A stretch of DNA of 64,000 nt from Thermoplasmata archaeon (GTDB lineage Archaea > Thermoplasmatota > Thermoplasmata > Lutacidiplasmatales > UBA184), in assembly GCA_021796385.1 (NCBI GenBank), contig JAJYXQ010000023.1, positions 115,728 to 179,727 on the forward strand, read 5' to 3'. Of the stretch, positions 27,305-36,667 are shown piece by piece. Under the pieces are notes generated by a model, which was not told where the DNA came from, did not search any database, and worked only from the letters and a program-made list of their open reading frames with translations. Position 1 is the stretch's first letter. Each line of letters begins with the position of its first letter. A program made the position numbers and the translations under genes.

Positions 27305-28344
27305 CGGAAGACGCCGTCCGAAAGGACCTCCTCGAGCGGGTGCGATCCCCGACGGGCCTGACCGTGGAGGAGGCCGCGGAACTCGCCGAGGAGTTGTGCG
27401 AGAACCGCTACACCATCGACGAAGCGGGAGCCCTGCTCTCCGCGATGGCGGAACGGGGGGAAACAGCCGAGGAGCTCCTCGGGTTCGCCCGCACGCTCCG
27501 GAAACTTGCCATACCGTTCGACGTTCCCGGGGCACGGGACGGGGTGGACCTGTGCGGAACGGGTGGCGCCCCTTTCCCGACGTTCAACGTCTCGACCGTG
27601 GCGGCGTTCGTGGTGTCGGCCTGCGGCCAACCTGTGGTGAAGCACGGGAACTCTTCCCATCGGGGCCCGTGCGGGTCCTCCGACCTGCTCGAGGCCCTGG
27701 GCCTCCCGGTGAAGACATCCCTCGAATTCCCCCAGGCAACCTTCGAGAAGGAATCGCTCGCCTTCCTGCACGCCCCGCTCTTCCACCGCGCCACCCGAAA
27801 CGTGGCGCCGGTTCGCCAGCGCCTGGGGACCCGGACGATCTTCAATCTGCTCGGCCCGCTCACGAACCCCGCCCATCCCCGATACCAATTGGTCGGGGCG
27901 TACTCGACGGGCTATGCGCAACTGGCTGTTGAAGTGCTCCCGCGGCTCTCCTGCGAACGGGTCCTCGCCGTGCATGGTGATGAGGGGTGCGATGAGCTTT
28001 CCCCCGGCGGGCCCTCATCGGTGTTCCGGTGGGACGACCACGGCCTTTCCATCGAGCGCGTCGAGCCCGAGGACCTGCTCTCGCCGGGCGAGAGGGATGG
28101 CGATTGGACCCCGTTACCGCCCACGGAGGCCGCCCGGGAGACCGAAATGATCCTGCAGGGAAGCCGTGAGAACGCCCGGGCGGGGGCCGTGGTCCTGGCC
28201 GCTGGCGCCGCCCTATGGGTCACCGGACGGACGGAGGACCTGGAGGGTGGGGTCACGCGGGCCCGGGAAGGGATCCGGTCGGGCCGGGCCCTCTCAAAGC
28301 TTGAATCGTTACGCGCCTTGGTCCGGGAGGGAGGGAAAGGATGA
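27301..28344 (+). CDS. trpD: Anthranilate phosphoribosyltransferase
   Basis: TrpD joins anthranilate to PRPP. The 347-residue protein shows DLCGTGGAPFPTFNVST (PRPP loop), VVKHGNSSHRGPCGSSDLLEALG, the NVAPVRQRLGTRTIFNLLGPLTNP segment and VHGDEGCDELSPGGPS. Start and stop each overlap a neighbour by 4 bp. Length and motifs are normal. Confidence 0.96.
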   Translation: MTEDAVRKDLLERVRSPTGLTVEEAAELAEELCENRYTIDEAGALLSAMAERGETAEELLGFARTLRKLAIPFDVPGARDGVDLCGTGGAPFPTFNVSTVAAFVVSACGQPVVKHGNSSHRGPCGSSDLLEALGLPVKTSLEFPQATFEKESLAFLHAPLFHRATRNVAPVRQRLGTRTIFNLLGPLTNPAHPRYQLVGAYSTGYAQLAVEVLPRLSCERVLAVHGDEGCDELSPGGPSSVFRWDDHGLSIERVEPEDLLSPGERDGDWTPLPPTEAARETEMILQGSRENARAGAVVLAAGAALWVTGRTEDLEGGVTRAREGIRSGRALSKLESLRALVREGGKG

Positions 28345-29183
28345 CCTCGATGGATGGTTCGGAAGGCACGGCGGCGGGGAAGCACTTTCTCTCTGGGATG
28401 GTCCACGAGGTCCGTCGAGAGCTCGCCCTCGGCTATTACGACTACATGCCTTCACCCAGCCTGATGCTCTCCCTAGCCCGGCCCTCGCTCTCATCGGCGC
28501 TGGCCCGGCCGGGTTCGCGGCCGGCTCTCATGCTTGAGCTGAAGCATGCCTCGCCCGGGTACTCCGATGCCCGGTTGCCCGATGTGGATGCGGAGTGGTT
28601 CGTGGCCCTCGCTTCCCAGGTCGGTGCCGAGGCGTTGAGCGTGATCCCCCAACCCGAGGCCTTCGGGGGCAGCCTCGAAGAGTTCACGGAGGTGGCTCGT
28701 CGGAGCCCGCTACCCATCCTGTTCAAGGACTTCATCGTCTCCGTGGAGCAGCTCGAGGCGGCCCGCGCTTGCGGGGCATCCGCGGTCCTGCTCCTTGCCC
28801 GCCTTGCGCGCGTGGGCGATCTCGAGCTGCCGCTTTCGGAGATGGTGCGGGAGGCGCATCGCCTCGGGATGGAGACGGTGATCGAGGTGCATGGGGCCGA
28901 AGAGCTTGCGGATGCCTGGGCCGCGGGTCCCGACGTCCTCGGGGTGAACGCCCGGGACCTCGAATCCCTCCGGGTGGACGTGGCCGGGGCGATCGATGTC
29001 CTCCAGGGCATCCATCCCGGGAACATCCCACTCCTCGCCATGAGCGGGGTGGAGGGGCCGCGCACCGTCGAGTTCTACGTCCGGGCCGGGGCTACCGGCA
29101 TCCTCGTGGGGACCGCATTCCTACGGAACGACGACCCCGAAGGGTTTGCCCGTTCCTTGCGCGTGGGGGAGGGCCCACGATGA
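28341..29183 (+). CDS. trpC: Indole-3-glycerol-phosphate synthase
   Basis: This TIM-barrel enzyme closes the indole ring. The 280-residue protein has the catalytic Lys in MLELKHASPGY, FKDFIVS, AVLLLARLA, the Glu in TVIEVHGAEEL, and the phosphate site GVNARDL and LLAMSGVEGPR. An N-terminal extension of about 25 residues precedes the usual start of homology. It overlaps trpD and trpF by 4 bp each. Confidence 0.94.
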   Translation: MTSMDGSEGTAAGKHFLSGMVHEVRRELALGYYDYMPSPSLMLSLARPSLSSALARPGSRPALMLELKHASPGYSDARLPDVDAEWFVALASQVGAEALSVIPQPEAFGGSLEEFTEVARRSPLPILFKDFIVSVEQLEAARACGASAVLLLARLARVGDLELPLSEMVREAHRLGMETVIEVHGAEELADAWAAGPDVLGVNARDLESLRVDVAGAIDVLQGIHPGNIPLLAMSGVEGPRTVEFYVRAGATGILVGTAFLRNDDPEGFARSLRVGEGPR

Positions 29184-29848
29184 ACTCCGGACGGCACCTC
29201 ATCAAGATCTGCGGGATCGGCAACTCCCGGGACCTCGAATCGGCGGCGGGAGCGGACATGGTCGGGGTGGTGATCGACGTGCCCGCATCCCCGCGCAACC
29301 GCACCTGGGAAGAGGCATCCGCGCTCTTTGAAAAGGCCCGCGGACGGTTCGTGTCCGTGGCGGTGCTGCTCGACCCGCCCGCAGCGGCGATCGAGCGCGC
29401 CGTCGCTTCCGGTGCGGCGCTCGTCCAAGTCCATGGCCGGGTCCCAACGGATCTCTCGGCCGCGCTCCGCTCGCGGGTGGTCCCTTCGTTAGGTCTCCCC
29501 CGGGAGGGAGAGGTGAGGGTGGGACAACCCGCCTTTTCGCTTCCCGATATGGAGGGCTTTCCCTTCGTCCATCTGGATGTCGCTCGGGAAGGGTCCTTGG
29601 GGGGTAAGGGGGAACCCTTGGACCGGGGCACGGCCCATATCCTCGTCGAGGACCATCCGGAGGTCCGCTTCCTCCTCTCGGGAGGGCTCACCCCGGAGAA
29701 CGTCGTCGGGGCGATCCGGGAGATATGCCCGGCGGGGGTCGACGTCTCTTCCGGGGTCGAATCCTCTCCCGGTGTCAAGTCATCCCACAAGGTCGCCCAG
29801 TTCATTCGGGCCGTCCGGAGCTGGGAGGAGCGGCATCCGCATGCCTAG
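29180..29848 (+). CDS. trpF: Phosphoribosylanthranilate isomerase
   Basis: TrpF isomerises PRA to CdRP. The 222-residue protein begins with the usual [24 protein letters not shown], with the general-base Cys in KICG. LVQVHG and the C-terminal phosphate site [11 protein letters not shown] and [15 protein letters not shown] follow, with the catalytic Asp in GVDVSSG. ATG 29180 overlaps trpC by 4 bp; the 3' end overlaps trpB by 8 bp. Confidence 0.95.
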   Translation: MNSGRHLIKICGIGNSRDLESAAGADMVGVVIDVPASPRNRTWEEASALFEKARGRFVSVAVLLDPPAAAIERAVASGAALVQVHGRVPTDLSAALRSRVVPSLGLPREGEVRVGQPAFSLPDMEGFPFVHLDVAREGSLGGKGEPLDRGTAHILVEDHPEVRFLLSGGLTPENVVGAIREICPAGVDVSSGVESSPGVKSSHKVAQFIRAVRSWEERHPHA

Positions 29849-31004
29849 GCGTTACGGAAAGTATGGCGGGGCCTACGTCCCCGAGACCCTCGTCCCCGCC
29901 CTCGAAGAACTGGAGCGGGGATTCCGCTCTCTCCGGCGGGACCTCGCCTTCCGCTCGGAACTCCGCACCCTCCAGGAGACGTGGGCCGGGCGGCCCACCC
30001 CCCTCTACCATGCCTCCCGGCTCAGCGGGGAGGTGGGCGGGGCCGAGATCTGGCTGAAACGGGAAGACCTCGTGCACGGGGGGGCCCACAAGCTCAACAA
30101 CGCGCTCGGGCAGGGGCTCCTCGCCCGGCGCCTCGGGAAGAAGCGGATCATCGCCGAGACGGGTGCGGGTCAGCATGGCGTTGCCACGGCGATGATCGGG
30201 GCTCTCCTCGGGTTCGAGACCGTCGTCTACATGGGCAAGGTCGACATGGAACGCCAGCGCCCGAACGTCGAACGGATGCGCCTGCTGGGGACCGAGGTGC
30301 GCGAAGTGACCCAGGGCACCCAGACGCTCAAGGATGCCATCAACGAGGCCCTGCGCGACTGGATCAGCAATGTGGAGACGACCCATTACCTCCTCGGGAG
30401 CGCCGTTGGTCCTCACCCCTTCCCGACGATCGTCTGCGAATTCCAATCCGTCATCGGCCGGGAGATCATCGCCGAGTCACGGCGGCGGACCGGGGACGTC
30501 CCGGACCTCGCCATCGCCTGCGTGGGTGGCGGATCGAATGCCATTGGGACGTTCCATCCCCTGTTGCCCTTCCGGACCCGCCTCGTCGGGGTGGAGGCGG
30601 GGGGGGTGGAGGGCTCCGTGGGGGCGGCCTCCCTGACCCGGGGGACCCCGGGCGTCCTCCACGGCATGATGACCTATCTGCTGCAGGACGCGGAGGGGCA
30701 GATCCTGCCGACCGAATCGATCGCCCCTGGCCTTGACTATGCGGGAGTGGGACCCGAGCATGCGGCCCTCAAGGATTCCGGCCGGGTAGAATACACGGTG
30801 GCCACGGACCGGGAGGCCCTATCGGCCTTCCACCGCCTCGCGCGGACCGAGGGGATCCTGCCCGCCCTCGAACCGTGCCACGCCATCGCCGAGGCGATGA
30901 AGCGGGCCCGGGGGATGCGAAAGGACGAGAGGATCGTCGTCACCCTCTCCGGACGCGGAGACAAGGACCTGGAGGTGGTCGCGGCCCTTGCCCACCCTCG
31001 GTGA
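29841..31004 (+). CDS. trpB: Tryptophan synthase beta chain
   Basis: TrpB condenses indole with serine on PLP. The 387-residue protein has the N-terminal [13 protein letters not shown], the PLP lysine in [12 protein letters not shown], the catalytic Glu in [18 protein letters not shown] and SGRGDKD. Length and motifs match the canonical TrpB1 type. The motif usually read as NHTGAHK is VHGGAHK here, two substitutions close to the PLP lysine. It overlaps trpF by 8 bp and trpA by 17 bp. Confidence 0.96.
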   Translation: MPRRYGKYGGAYVPETLVPALEELERGFRSLRRDLAFRSELRTLQETWAGRPTPLYHASRLSGEVGGAEIWLKREDLVHGGAHKLNNALGQGLLARRLGKKRIIAETGAGQHGVATAMIGALLGFETVVYMGKVDMERQRPNVERMRLLGTEVREVTQGTQTLKDAINEALRDWISNVETTHYLLGSAVGPHPFPTIVCEFQSVIGREIIAESRRRTGDVPDLAIACVGGGSNAIGTFHPLLPFRTRLVGVEAGGVEGSVGAASLTRGTPGVLHGMMTYLLQDAEGQILPTESIAPGLDYAGVGPEHAALKDSGRVEYTVATDREALSAFHRLARTEGILPALEPCHAIAEAMKRARGMRKDERIVVTLSGRGDKDLEVVAALAHPR

Positions 31005-31803
31005 GACCCTGGCCGGACGCCGGCGGTCCGGGAAGGGGAGCCTCCTTGCCTATCTCATGGGGGGTACCCTCCCGCGGGAGCGGTACCTTGAGGCCGTCGA
31101 CCGGTTGACCGCGATCGGTGTCACGGGTCTCGAGGTCGGGTTTCCCTTCTCCGACCCCATCGCGGAGGGGCCGGTCATCCAGCGGGCGGCGACCGAGGCG
31201 CTCTCCCGGGGCTTCCACTGGGCGGACCTCCTGGACCTCGTTCCGGAGACCTCCCGCCGGCTCCCGACGGCCGTCATGACCTATCTCAATGTCTTCGAGC
31301 ACCGGGGGATCGGTCCCTCCCTCACCGAGATCGGCGCCCAGGGGGTTTCCGCCGTCATCGTGCCCGATCTTCCCGTGGAGGAGGCGGACGTGTTCCGGAA
31401 CGAGCGGGGCCGGACGGGGGTCGACACGGTCCTGCTCGCTTCGCCCGGAGCACCGCCGACGCGGGTGAAGCAGATCGCCCGGCGGACCGAGGGGTTCCTC
31501 TACCTCGTCTCCCGCTACGGGACGACCGGGGTCACGAACGAGAAGGCGCTCGACCCTTCCCGGCCTACGCCCGAGCTCTCCGGCATCCTGAAAGAGGTCC
31601 GCACCACGCGGCCCCGGCTTCCCGTGCTGGTCGGCTTCGGGGTCTCCCGCCCCGAGGATGTCCGCCGCTATCGGACCTTGGGGGCCGATGGGGTCGTCGT
31701 GGGGAGCGCCTTCCAGGCGCTACTCGGCCCAGGGGGAAGCTTGAAACCCCTCGAGGACCTCGCCGGGGACCTCGTGCACGCGCTCGAGGTGTCGGATGGC
31801 TGA
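30988..31803 (+). CDS. trpA: Tryptophan synthase alpha chain
   Basis: TrpA releases indole from indole-3-glycerol phosphate. The 271-residue TIM barrel has [20 protein letters not shown] (catalytic Glu in LEVG and Asp in SDP), [21 protein letters not shown] and [11 protein letters not shown] with GVVVGSAF. The start appears to be TTG 30988, since no ATG or GTG lies early enough in this frame. The TTG start gives the expected 20 residues before AYLMGG. It overlaps trpB by 17 bp and the next gene by 8 bp. Confidence 0.92.
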   Translation: MPTLGETLAGRRRSGKGSLLAYLMGGTLPRERYLEAVDRLTAIGVTGLEVGFPFSDPIAEGPVIQRAATEALSRGFHWADLLDLVPETSRRLPTAVMTYLNVFEHRGIGPSLTEIGAQGVSAVIVPDLPVEEADVFRNERGRTGVDTVLLASPGAPPTRVKQIARRTEGFLYLVSRYGTTGVTNEKALDPSRPTPELSGILKEVRTTRPRLPVLVGFGVSRPEDVRRYRTLGADGVVVGSAFQALLGPGGSLKPLEDLAGDLVHALEVSDG

Positions 31804-32707
31804 CGATGGGACGGTACCCCTTCCCGGGGTGGTGGACCCGCTCCGGTTCCCGGGGGACCTCCTCCGGGGCAAGGTCGTCCTCGTCACCGGGGGCGGTTCC
31901 GGTCTCGGCCGTAGCATGGCCTACCGTTTCGCCGCCCTCGGGGCAAAGGTCATGGTCGGGTCCCGGAAGGAGGAGAACCTCCGCACGACGTGCGGGTCGA
32001 TCACCGCCCGGGGCGGGGATGCCCGTTGGAAGGTGACCGATGTGAAGAACGCGTCCGCCTGCCGGGCCCTCGTGGACGAGACGTACTCGGCCTTCGGGCG
32101 GCTCGACATCCTCGTGAACAATTCCGCCGGCAATTTCCTTGCCCGCACGGAGCGGCTGAGCGAGAACGGCTACCGCAGCATCGTGGCCACGGTACTCGAC
32201 GGCACCTTCTTCATGACCCAGGCCGCGGGCCAACGGTGGATCGAGGGGAATGCCCCCGGGAACGTCCTCAGCATCGTGGCGACGTACGCTTGGACCGGGG
32301 CCGCCCACGTCGTGCCTTCCGCCTGCGCGAAGGCGGGCGTCCTCGCGCTCACCCGGTCTCTCGCCGTGGAATGGGCGAAGCATGGCATCCGTCTGAACGC
32401 CATCGCTCCCGGGCCGGTGCCCACCCCCGGGGCGTGGGAACGGCTCATCGCCGGCAGCGCGTTCGAGTCGGCCGCGAAGGAGCACATCCCGCTCGGCCGG
32501 TTCGGCACCCACGCCGAGCTCTGCGATCTCGCCACGGTCCTCGTGAGCGACCTTTCCTCCTACATCACGGGCCAGGTTGTCGCAATGGATGGCGGAGAGT
32601 GGCTTGTGGGGAACACGTTCCAGCAGCTCCGGACGATGCCGCCCGAGTTCTGGGAGTCGATGGAAGAGGCCCGAAGGTCCGCTTCCCGGAACCGGCCGTC
32701 CGCCTGA
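31796..32707 (+). CDS. SDR oxidoreductase, 2,4-dienoyl-CoA reductase-like
   Basis: The 303-residue short-chain dehydrogenase has the NADP site TGGGSGLGRS, NNSAGNF and a Lys in VVPSACAKAGVLAL. The usual Tyr of Y-x3-K is missing, as in mitochondrial-type 2,4-dienoyl-CoA reductases, which share VVPS-x-x-AKAGV and the downstream PGP-x-x-T-x-GA and LGR-x-GT segments. The family reduces dienoyl-CoA during unsaturated fatty acid breakdown. Its ATG overlaps trpA by 8 bp, so it is the last gene of the trp operon although no tryptophan role is known. Confidence 0.88.
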   Translation: MADDGTVPLPGVVDPLRFPGDLLRGKVVLVTGGGSGLGRSMAYRFAALGAKVMVGSRKEENLRTTCGSITARGGDARWKVTDVKNASACRALVDETYSAFGRLDILVNNSAGNFLARTERLSENGYRSIVATVLDGTFFMTQAAGQRWIEGNAPGNVLSIVATYAWTGAAHVVPSACAKAGVLALTRSLAVEWAKHGIRLNAIAPGPVPTPGAWERLIAGSAFESAAKEHIPLGRFGTHAELCDLATVLVSDLSSYITGQVVAMDGGEWLVGNTFQQLRTMPPEFWESMEEARRSASRNRPSA

Positions 32708-32725
32708 CCCGGGTGGCCCGGTCCC

Positions 32726-33118
32726 TCACACCGCAGCGTCGAGCGCTTCCCGGAGCTTGGATTCGACCTCTTCCCCGAGGGAACGCAGGGCGGGCAGCGG
32801 GTGGAAGGCCGAAAGCACCACGGTGGGACGCTGGAGCGCCAGCCGGGTCCCCTGCTTCTCGAGGGATACCACGATCTTGCAGGGCAGGAGCAGGCTCGTG
32901 TCCCGGGAGGCCTCGAGGGCCCGGTACGCATACGCCGGTGAACAGACCTCGAGGATCACCAAGGTCGGGATCTCCTTCCCGATCTTGTCTTTGAGGATCT
33001 GGTGGACGGGGAGCGTGGCCAGGATGCCGAAGCCCCGTCGTCCGAGCTCCTCTCCGAGCCGCCGGACCGCCTCCTCCACCGACCGGTCGGTGTGCCGCTC
33101 GTAGGAAAGGTCGTTCAT
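32726..33118 (-). CDS. DUF302 family protein
   Basis: The 130-residue protein matches DUF302: SVEEAVRRLGEELGRRGFGIL, then the core VILEVCSPAYAYRALEASRDTSLLLPCKIVV, which carries two Cys. The function of the family is unknown. ATG 33118 overlaps the thioredoxin stop as ATGA, so the pair is coupled, suggesting a redox role by context. Confidence 0.88.
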   Translation of the reverse strand: MNDLSYERHTDRSVEEAVRRLGEELGRRGFGILATLPVHQILKDKIGKEIPTLVILEVCSPAYAYRALEASRDTSLLLPCKIVVSLEKQGTRLALQRPTVVLSAFHPLPALRSLGEEVESKLREALDAAV

Positions 33119-33576
33119 CGGTCGGGGAACCGTATGGTGGAACTTTCGCCAAGCAGTCCGCGGCGGATGAGGGTCTCCATCTCCGGTCGCGGCCGCGCGC
33201 CGACCCATCTCTCGGCGAGACGACCCTTGAGGAATCCGAGCACCGTCGGGATGCTCTGGACGCCATACCGGCCGGCGATGGCGGGCTCCTCGTCCACGTT
33301 CACCTTGGCGAAGTCCACTTGACCGGCCAAGGCACGGGAGAGCTCCTCGAGGACCGGGGAGAGCGCACGGCACGGGCCGCACCAGGCCGCCCACAGGTCG
33401 ACGACCACCCGGGGATGGGTCGCGAGGAAGTTGTCGAACTCGGCCGTGTGGAGTTCGACCATGCCACCCTCCTTCGTTGCCGGGCCCGAAGGCGTCGGAT
33501 CGGACTTCCGCTGCGTCAAGATCTGCTTCGCCATGCGTTCCCGGATCCGTGCCAACTCCTCGTCCTCGGCCTCCAT
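33115..33576 (-). CDS. Thioredoxin
   Basis: The 153-residue protein has a charged N-terminal helix (DEELARIRERMAKQILTQRK) and a thioredoxin fold with the active site WCGPC near residues 62-66, the cis-Pro in QSIPT and the VDLWAAWC strand. ATG 33576 is preferred because ggtgagg lies 6 bp upstream. The other candidate, ATG 33630, is only about 16 bp from a TATA-like cccttaaacg, too close for it to be transcribed. It is followed by a coupled DUF302 gene. Confidence 0.92.
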   Translation of the reverse strand: MEAEDEELARIRERMAKQILTQRKSDPTPSGPATKEGGMVELHTAEFDNFLATHPRVVVDLWAAWCGPCRALSPVLEELSRALAGQVDFAKVNVDEEPAIAGRYGVQSIPTVLGFLKGRLAERWVGARPRPEMETLIRRGLLGESSTIRFPDR

Positions 33577-33672
33577 GACAACCTCACCAGCGCCTTTCTC
33601 TGTGGAGGAAGGTTCCGCTGCCCAGTCCATCCAGGGAACTCGTTTAAGGGTTGCGCCAATTCCGGGATGGGC

Positions 33673-36639
33673 TCACTGGGGACCCCACGGTGGCAAGTTG
33701 GGGGCAGGGCCCTGGGGTGGGTAACCGGGTGGACCGCCGGGGAATCCCGGGCCGGGAGGACCGGAGGAGGAAGCGTTCGCCGGCTCGGCCTCCTCCGGCC
33801 CGTCCTTCGGTCGGGGTTTCCCACCCATCTTCCGACCGAGGAGGAACGCCACCACCGCCAGCACGGCCAGGACGGCGATCACGATGATGAGGAGGAGCAT
33901 GGGGTCCATCCCGAGCAGGGTCCCACCGCCCGCTGACGATGGCGCGGGAGTTGCCTTGAGGTCGAGCGTGAGGGAGACCCCGGAGGCCGCCAGGACCGAG
34001 ACGTTGAGATAGAGCGTCTGGTAGCCCGGGGCCGAGACCACGACAAAATGGTTCCCGCCCGTGACCGAGTCGTTGAAGGTACCCTGGGTTGTCACCTGGA
34101 CGAGCGTGCTGTCGATCGACAGTTGGGCGGAGGAGGGCAATACGGAACCCTCGATGTAACCGAGGTCCGTAAAGATGGCGGTCTCGTTGATCGGACCGTT
34201 CAGGGTCAGCGAGACCCGGGCGTCCGGGCCCGCATAGTTGCCATAGCCCGTCCCGTTCCAGTGGATGAACCGGTACCCGGGACCTGCCCCCGCCGAGAGG
34301 TTGATGACGGCGTGGGCGCTATACCAACCGGTGCCCGGGAGGAGCACTCCCGAACCGTTCGGGGTGGTGGTCATGGAGAGCAGGTACTGCTCAAGGAAGG
34401 TCACCCCGACCCCGACGGCCTTGCCGGAGACGGTGACCGTACCGGTATCATTGGCTGCGATGGCCCGGTCCCCGTACCCCAAGCTGATCTGAGGGGAGAT
34501 GGAGTAGGTGTACGACCCGTTCGCTACCGTGAAACCGATGGATGTCAAGTTGGTCCGGACGGCCTTCCCGTTCAGGGTGATGGTCCAGAAGTTTCCGGGT
34601 TCTGAAAGGCCGGTCTCGGAGAACGTGATGGCGAATCCGGGCTCGAAGTCCGCGGTCTCAGTGACGGGTGAACCCAGATGGACCGCGGCCGGGTTCGAAG
34701 AGCCGTTGTAACTTCCCTTGCCCGTACCCACCCAATTGTAGAAGACCTCGCCGCTACTTCCCGTGGCTGAGATGTTCACCGTTGCGTTCGCATCGAACCA
34801 GGCGGTGGCCGGGGAAACTGTACCCGCCCCCGCGGGCACGGCCCGCGTCGTGAGGAGGTACTGTTCGGTGAACGTCACATTCACCGTGACGGACTTCCCG
34901 CTCACGTTGACGGGTCCGGTGGCCGGGGTGGCCAGGTACCGTATGCCCAACCCCGCAGCGATCGCCGGCACGGTGAAATTGACCGTCCCGTTCCGCTCGA
35001 GGTATGCGATGGTGCTCCCGGTGGAGAAGAGCTGGGTCCCGTGGTAGCTCGTCGACCAGACCGTCCCGCGGGGAAGCCCCTTTTCCGCAAACGTCACGAG
35101 GTAGGTGTACGGGACGGAAGGCACGGCCCGGGAGATCCAAGTGGACCAGTAGTTCGTGGTGCAGTTCGCGGGGCAGTACGTCCCGTCGAACCAAAGGAGG
35201 CTCCCGTTGCTCGGTTCGGTCGCCGCCCCCGAGGATGTGCTCCAGGGGCAGGGGACCGTGGCGCTGCACACACCCGCCGTGATGAGACCGGTGGGGTCGT
35301 AGGGTACCTTGCTCGCCGCCGCCACGGTCGGCGCCAGCACCTTGCCACCGGGCGGCAGGGCAGCGAGTTCCATGGTCGGTAACGTGGTGTTCCCCGACCT
35401 CGTGAACGAGAAGACGAGGTCCGAGGCCGTGTCCATCGTGACCGCCGGGTCGAAGTAGAACAGCGTGCTGTTTCCGGGGGCATAAGCAAGGTCCCGGCCG
35501 AGCTTGTTCGTCCCTGTGACGACCTCGACGAGATGGAGGCACGAGACCTCGGCGGTCCCGACCTTGCAGCCCTCGTTTCCGGCGGCCCACAGGGCTCCGT
35601 TCTCCCATACTGCGCTCCGCAGGCGAAGGTCTCCGGAGGACAATTGGATGCCCGTACCGCCGGGTTGCGGTACCCCGCCGGCCACGGTGCAGTTCTTGCC
35701 GTAGGGAAGGCAGCTCGTGGCGGGTATGGTGAGGGTGAACGCGTGGACCGTCACGGTGGCGGGAGGCACCCCGGTGACCGAGAAGTAATGGAGAGAGGTA
35801 CCCCCCGGGCAGATGCCGCTCGCCGCGGCCGCGCAATCCGAAACGAGGTACGCGGTGTTGTTCGAACCGATCTCGACGGCAGGGGCCAAGGCCATGGCGA
35901 CGGTGGAGTTGTAGTGATGGAGGTCTGCCAGCTTGTAGGTGCCGTCCAGGGTCGCGGACTTGTTGAGGATCCAAGCGTCCGCAGCGTGGAAGGCGCCCGC
36001 GGAGAACTGGTCGTCCGTGATGACCACTTGGTCCATGGAGAGGGCGAGGGCGAGCCCTTGGGGCAACGCCGTGGCGCCCAGGTCGATCCGATACTGGTAC
36101 CACGCCAGATCCGGGTTGGCGAACCGGGATACGTTGAGGAGGATGTACCCTGTCCCGGTCGCGTTGGCGATCACGGATGTGAGGAACCAGCGGGCGTGGG
36201 AAGCATCGAAGAGCACGCGGGGGCTTTGCACGGAAGTTCCGGCCGGGGCGTGGAAGAACTGGCCGAGCGATGCGTTGCGCAGCAACGCGTGGTTCGCTTC
36301 GTTGTACACGAGGATCTCTCCCTGAACGACCTGGACCACGAAACCGGCACCGGAGGCCACATTCCCCTCAGGAGGGGCGCACTTGCACTGCGAGGTATTG
36401 TAGCTCGCCCCATCCCACCCCCCGATCTGCCCCGCGGGGAGGACCGGAACTGCGGGGACGGCCCGGGCGAGTCCGGGGGTTTCCCCGGCCCCGATGGGGG
36501 ACGCTCCGGAGGCCGGGCGAGCCGATGCGACTCCCGATGCGGGAGGGGCGACCCACACAAAAGAGCCCGAACCAACGAGGAGGACGAGCGAGACTATTAC
36601 AAAGAACGTGGACCGATATCCCAAGGACACCGCCTTCAT
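33673..36639 (-). CDS. Large secreted surface protein with ESGLP-type repeats and Pro/Gly tail
   Basis: The 988-residue protein starts with a signal segment (STFFVIVSLVLLVGSGSFVWV). A beta-rich domain of about 500 residues follows, with Cys pairs (CKCAPPEG, CAAAASGICPGG). Repeats opening TFAEKGLPRGTVW and TFSETGLSEPGNFW come next, alternating with LLTT/LSMTTTPNGSG modules and a PEGA-like domain. One anchor helix near the C-terminus (LLLIIVIAVLAVLAVVAFLLG) precedes a basic, then Pro/Gly-rich cytoplasmic tail. ATG 36639 is chosen because a TATA box sits 24 bp upstream and the signal peptide begins there. Confidence 0.87.
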   Translation of the reverse strand: MKAVSLGYRSTFFVIVSLVLLVGSGSFVWVAPPASGVASARPASGASPIGAGETPGLARAVPAVPVLPAGQIGGWDGASYNTSQCKCAPPEGNVASGAGFVVQVVQGEILVYNEANHALLRNASLGQFFHAPAGTSVQSPRVLFDASHARWFLTSVIANATGTGYILLNVSRFANPDLAWYQYRIDLGATALPQGLALALSMDQVVITDDQFSAGAFHAADAWILNKSATLDGTYKLADLHHYNSTVAMALAPAVEIGSNNTAYLVSDCAAAASGICPGGTSLHYFSVTGVPPATVTVHAFTLTIPATSCLPYGKNCTVAGGVPQPGGTGIQLSSGDLRLRSAVWENGALWAAGNEGCKVGTAEVSCLHLVEVVTGTNKLGRDLAYAPGNSTLFYFDPAVTMDTASDLVFSFTRSGNTTLPTMELAALPPGGKVLAPTVAAASKVPYDPTGLITAGVCSATVPCPWSTSSGAATEPSNGSLLWFDGTYCPANCTTNYWSTWISRAVPSVPYTYLVTFAEKGLPRGTVWSTSYHGTQLFSTGSTIAYLERNGTVNFTVPAIAAGLGIRYLATPATGPVNVSGKSVTVNVTFTEQYLLTTRAVPAGAGTVSPATAWFDANATVNISATGSSGEVFYNWVGTGKGSYNGSSNPAAVHLGSPVTETADFEPGFAITFSETGLSEPGNFWTITLNGKAVRTNLTSIGFTVANGSYTYSISPQISLGYGDRAIAANDTGTVTVSGKAVGVGVTFLEQYLLSMTTTPNGSGVLLPGTGWYSAHAVINLSAGAGPGYRFIHWNGTGYGNYAGPDARVSLTLNGPINETAIFTDLGYIEGSVLPSSAQLSIDSTLVQVTTQGTFNDSVTGGNHFVVVSAPGYQTLYLNVSVLAASGVSLTLDLKATPAPSSAGGGTLLGMDPMLLLIIVIAVLAVLAVVAFLLGRKMGGKPRPKDGPEEAEPANASSSGPPGPGFPGGPPGYPPQGPAPNLPPWGPQ

Positions 36640-36657
36640 GGAGAGAATGAAAGCGGG

Positions 36658-36667
36658 CCTATATAAT
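36658..36667 (-). promoter_or_regulatory. TATA box overlapping the hemL stop codon
   Basis: On the minus strand attatatagg is centred 24 bp before ATG 36639. The TAG stop of hemL lies within it. Confidence 0.6.
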
